NCBI RefSeq assembly: GCF_002155265.1
Contig: NZ_CP021251.1
Coordinates: 682,001 to 746,000 of the forward strand
Source: Corynebacterium pseudotuberculosis
GTDB taxonomy: Bacteria; Actinomycetota; Actinomycetes; Mycobacteriales; Mycobacteriaceae
Reading direction: 5' to 3'
Length of the DNA: 64,000 nucleotides
Shown here: positions 62,308-64,000 of the stretch, in pieces
Layout: each line of letters begins with the position of its first letter
Numbering within the stretch: position 1 is the first letter of the stretch
The notes under the pieces: model-generated
Seen by the model: only the letters and a program-made list of their open reading frames with translations
Database searches by the model: none
What the model was told of the DNA's origin: nothing
Position numbers and translations under genes: made by a program

Positions 62308-63186
62308 ATGTGGAGCGTAGCTAAAGGAATTTTTGAGCACGATCCGCCCCATGAGGAAATGGGCGTGCTTGAATTGGGCGTGGGAGTCAGCGGCGGAAAG
62401 TCGATAGCAAAGACTCAGTACCATACTCGGGCGCTGAAGATTGTGCGCCCTCACTATCTTGATGATTCGGGCCAGGTGTATTACATCGTTGTTAACCCCG
62501 GTGGCGGATATGTGGGCGGCGATGCGTATCGGCTCAGGTTTGAGGTGGAGTCTGGAGCATCGGTGTTGTTGACTGACCAGTCTGCTGCCAAGGTTTATCG
62601 CACGCCTGATGACTTCGTGGTCCAGAACATTGAGATAAAGGTAGACGCCGGTGGCGTCCTGGAATACGTTCCAGATCAGTTGATTCTGTATCGGGATGCG
62701 GATTTCCGCCAGCAGATCACTGCGGATGTACATCCAGAGGGTTCGCTGTTCATCTCGGATGTGATTACTCCTGGTTGGTCGCCCGAAGGTGAGAAGTTCT
62801 TGTACCGTCAGGCGCGTATTCGGTCGGTGGTCCGGATGAATGGTGAGGTTGTTTTGGTGGACAACCTACGGATTAATCCATTGGAGGCGGAATTTGCTCA
62901 GGACGCTGACTTGATGATGGGTGGAAAAACCCATGTTGCGACTGCGATCTGCTTTGATCCGAGCATCGATTCTGATTTTATCCAAGAATTGAAGGAATGC
63001 GTTTCGGCGTACTCTGCGGAGAACCCAGATGTAATTGCGGCGATTTCTGAATGCGATAGGCCGGGGTTTGTACTCAGGGGTTTGGGCAACCGAACTGAGG
63101 AATTGATGGAATTAATTCTTGACGTTGCGCATATTGTGCGCAGTAAGACCCGAGGTCAAGGTCCTATTAATTTGCGGCAATACTAA
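62308..63186 (+). CDS. ureD: Urease accessory protein UreD
   Basis: This is a 292-residue UreD (UreH) that binds urease apoprotein first and recruits UreF and UreG. The family pattern is seen: PHYLDDSGQVYYIVVNPGGGYVGGDAYRL, then LLTDQSAAKVYRT, and EYVPDQLILYRDADFRQ. The ATG directly follows the ureG TAA, so the two are coupled. A strong terminator at 63242 ends the cluster. Confidence 0.96.
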   Translation: MWSVAKGIFEHDPPHEEMGVLELGVGVSGGKSIAKTQYHTRALKIVRPHYLDDSGQVYYIVVNPGGGYVGGDAYRLRFEVESGASVLLTDQSAAKVYRTPDDFVVQNIEIKVDAGGVLEYVPDQLILYRDADFRQQITADVHPEGSLFISDVITPGWSPEGEKFLYRQARIRSVVRMNGEVVLVDNLRINPLEAEFAQDADLMMGGKTHVATAICFDPSIDSDFIQELKECVSAYSAENPDVIAAISECDRPGFVLRGLGNRTEELMELILDVAHIVRSKTRGQGPINLRQY

Positions 63187-63241
63187 AGCAATGGTCTAGC
63201 GGAAGACTGTGTCTGATCCTTGATGTTCAGCCACTGAGAAT

Positions 63242-63279
63242 ATCTGGCGGGTAGCGCGTATGCTGCCCGCCAGATTTTG
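63242..63279 (+). terminator. Rho-independent terminator at the end of the urease cluster
   Basis: A 14-bp stem (ATCTGGCGGGTAGC at 63242-63255, GCTGCCCGCCAGAT at 63262-63275, one G-U) is followed by TTTGTATTT. It closes ureABCEFGD. Confidence 0.88.
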
Positions 63280-63783
63280 TATTTAAAGGATTAAAGACTT
63301 GCACTGTCAATCAACTAATTGATAATGTTTGCCGCAGATGGCCAAGGCGAGAGCTGAGGCTGTCACGCTATTGCAAAATTTGATACTCAGTGCTGGAGCT
63401 TGACTGGTCTGAAGGGTGATTAAGGTCGCATTTACTCTCCCTAACGCCAAGAAAAGTATGGCTTTGGGTGAAGAGTTTTGTTTTTGGCGGGCGCGTTCGC
63501 TGCCGTTTTGGTGGCGATGCGTGTCCGGCATGCTCTAGTGAGAAGCCCTGGTCAGGCGCATACAATCAATTACTCTCGCTAAGGGCTGCCGGATCGCAGG
63601 TTTGCGCTCTCGCTTTATGGGGACGGGGTAGGGGGCTCTTAGGCGACCCCTGCAAAAGCTCAGAGTGAAAAATAATTTTTTCAATCCTCATGTAGAACCT
63701 GTGAATAAAAGGTATGGTTACATTCAATTGATTGTATGAGAATCGACGGGGGTCGATTCTTCCTGATCAAGGACTGAAAATTA
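63280..63783. other. 504-bp intergenic region before the binding-protein gene
   Basis: No convincing gene is present; open frames here (such as 63468-63668) have no binding site or family features. A near-palindrome TGAAAAATAATTTTTTCA lies at 63666-63683 and a perfect dyad AGAATCGA/TCGATTCT at 63739-63760, the latter 23 bases before the lipoprotein ATG. Both could be metal-regulator sites, which is speculative. Confidence 0.5.
63739..63760 (+). promoter_or_regulatory. Dyad just upstream of the binding-protein gene
   Basis: Perfect 8-bp arms AGAATCGA (63739-63746) and TCGATTCT (63753-63760) enclose a 6-base C/G loop, 23 bases before the ATG. There is no T-run, so it is more likely an operator or leader hairpin than a terminator. 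Confidence 0.4.
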
Positions 63784-64000
63784 ATGATTAGCTTTTTCTC
63801 CTGCCGCCGCAGGATGCTGGTTTCAACCAGCGTTGTAGTGGCAGCAGGCCTCACTCTTTCTGCTTGCTCGAATACTGGCTACAACAAAACGGATTCCTCA
63901 GCTAATGCCAGCCAGGCTGTCAGCGTGGAAAACTGTGGTGTCAAGGTAAGTCTCTCGGCGCCCGCGCACCGTCTAGTCAGCGTGGAGCAAGGAACCACGG
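63784..64000 (+). CDS. ABC-transporter substrate-binding lipoprotein, N-terminal part (3' end outside window)
   Basis: Only the first 72 codons are in the window. The signal ends with lipobox LSAC (C28 lipidated) and a Ser/Asn-rich linker. The start of the mature fold, NCGVKVSLSAPAHRLVSVEQGTTE-like, fits the periplasmic binding-protein family that carries iron-siderophores, cobalamin or other metal complexes (pattern P-x-R-x-V-S). An internal ATG at 63814 is a second candidate start. A metal substrate is family knowledge; nickel supply for the neighbouring urease is only a guess. Confidence 0.78.
   Translation, partial: MISFFSCRRRMLVSTSVVVAAGLTLSACSNTGYNKTDSSANASQAVSVENCGVKVSLSAPAHRLVSVEQGTT

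Noticed and set aside
63468..63668. A 66-codon + strand frame after the urease cluster
   Set aside because: No ribosome binding site and no family character; the region looks like ordinary intergenic DNA.
63666..63683. A Zur/Fur-type box before the binding-protein gene
   Set aside because: The near-palindrome TGAAAAATAATTTTTTCA resembles such sites but its spacing is wrong, so I do not claim it.
1..64000. CRISPR arrays, insertion sequences, integrases or prophage genes
   Set aside because: No regularly spaced repeats and no transposase, integrase or phage protein motifs were seen in any frame listed.

Overview
The window is a chromosomal segment of a mycolic-acid-making Corynebacterium. The envelope genes (a Pks13-type condensing synthase, FadD32, an AccD-type carboxylase subunit, two corynomycolyltransferases, GlfT2, AftB, AftD, an MmpL3-type transporter) occur only in Mycobacteriales, and the roughly 1.6 kb-codon Pks13 with short protein lengths is corynebacterial. 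A complete ureABCEFGD urease cluster argues against C. diphtheriae and fits the urease-positive C. ulcerans / C. pseudotuberculosis (or C. silvaticum) group. That species assignment is inference. No CRISPR array, insertion sequence, prophage or rRNA was seen.

Layout. (1) 1-1635: the end of a PAP2 phosphatase gene, convergent with a DUF5129 membrane protein. (2) 1892-22736: the arabinogalactan and corynomycolate block on the + strand. It runs glfT2, PAP2 phosphatase, ubiA (decaprenyl-phosphate phosphoribosyltransferase), aftB, a corynomycolyltransferase, a GT87 membrane protein, a PS1/Cop1-type corynomycolyltransferase with LGFP repeats, a lipoprotein, a cutinase-family esterase, fadD32, pks13 and accD3. 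Its order parallels Rv3808c to Rv3799c of M. tuberculosis. (3) 22796-29877, - strand: a DedA protein, a secreted helical protein, and a tight operon trmB, NYN-domain gene, mmpL3-type gene, flippase-like gene, DUF3054 gene. (4) 30427-42526: pckG, a methyltransferase, a GT4 glycosyltransferase, two membrane proteins (Rv0226c/Rv0227c-like), an acyltransferase (Rv0228-like), aftD, a DUF2613 gene and a NagZ-like lipoprotein. This matches the Rv0211 to Rv0237 order. (5) 42719-49758: a VanW-family protein, a succinate-semialdehyde-type dehydrogenase, tRNA-Gly(CCC), dcd, a frameshifted UDP-glucose dehydrogenase, a small basic ORF, a DUF998 protein and an overlapping alpha/beta hydrolase. (6) 49721-55860, - strand: lysX, a YibE/F membrane protein and an AlaT-type aminotransferase. 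(7) 56587-64000: a DMT permease, the urease operon, and the start of a metal-siderophore-type substrate-binding lipoprotein cut by the window edge.

How the genes work together. FadD32, Pks13 and the AccD subunit make the corynomycolate chain. The MmpL3-type protein, the TmaT-like acyltransferase and probably the flippase-like protein move trehalose monocorynomycolate outward. The two mycolyltransferases transfer it onto arabinogalactan and trehalose. UbiA with its PAP2 partner makes the decaprenyl-phosphate arabinose precursor, GlfT2 builds the galactan, and AftB and AftD add arabinose.

The most notable observations are: a single-base frameshift splitting the UDP-glucose dehydrogenase; a perfect 20-bp inverted repeat next to the tRNA-Gly gene; a strong terminator inside the urease operon between ureC and ureE; an uncharacterised GT87 protein and a coupled lipoprotein embedded among the corynomycolyltransferase genes; a small basic ORF with an ideal ribosome binding site; and several overlapping convergent gene ends.
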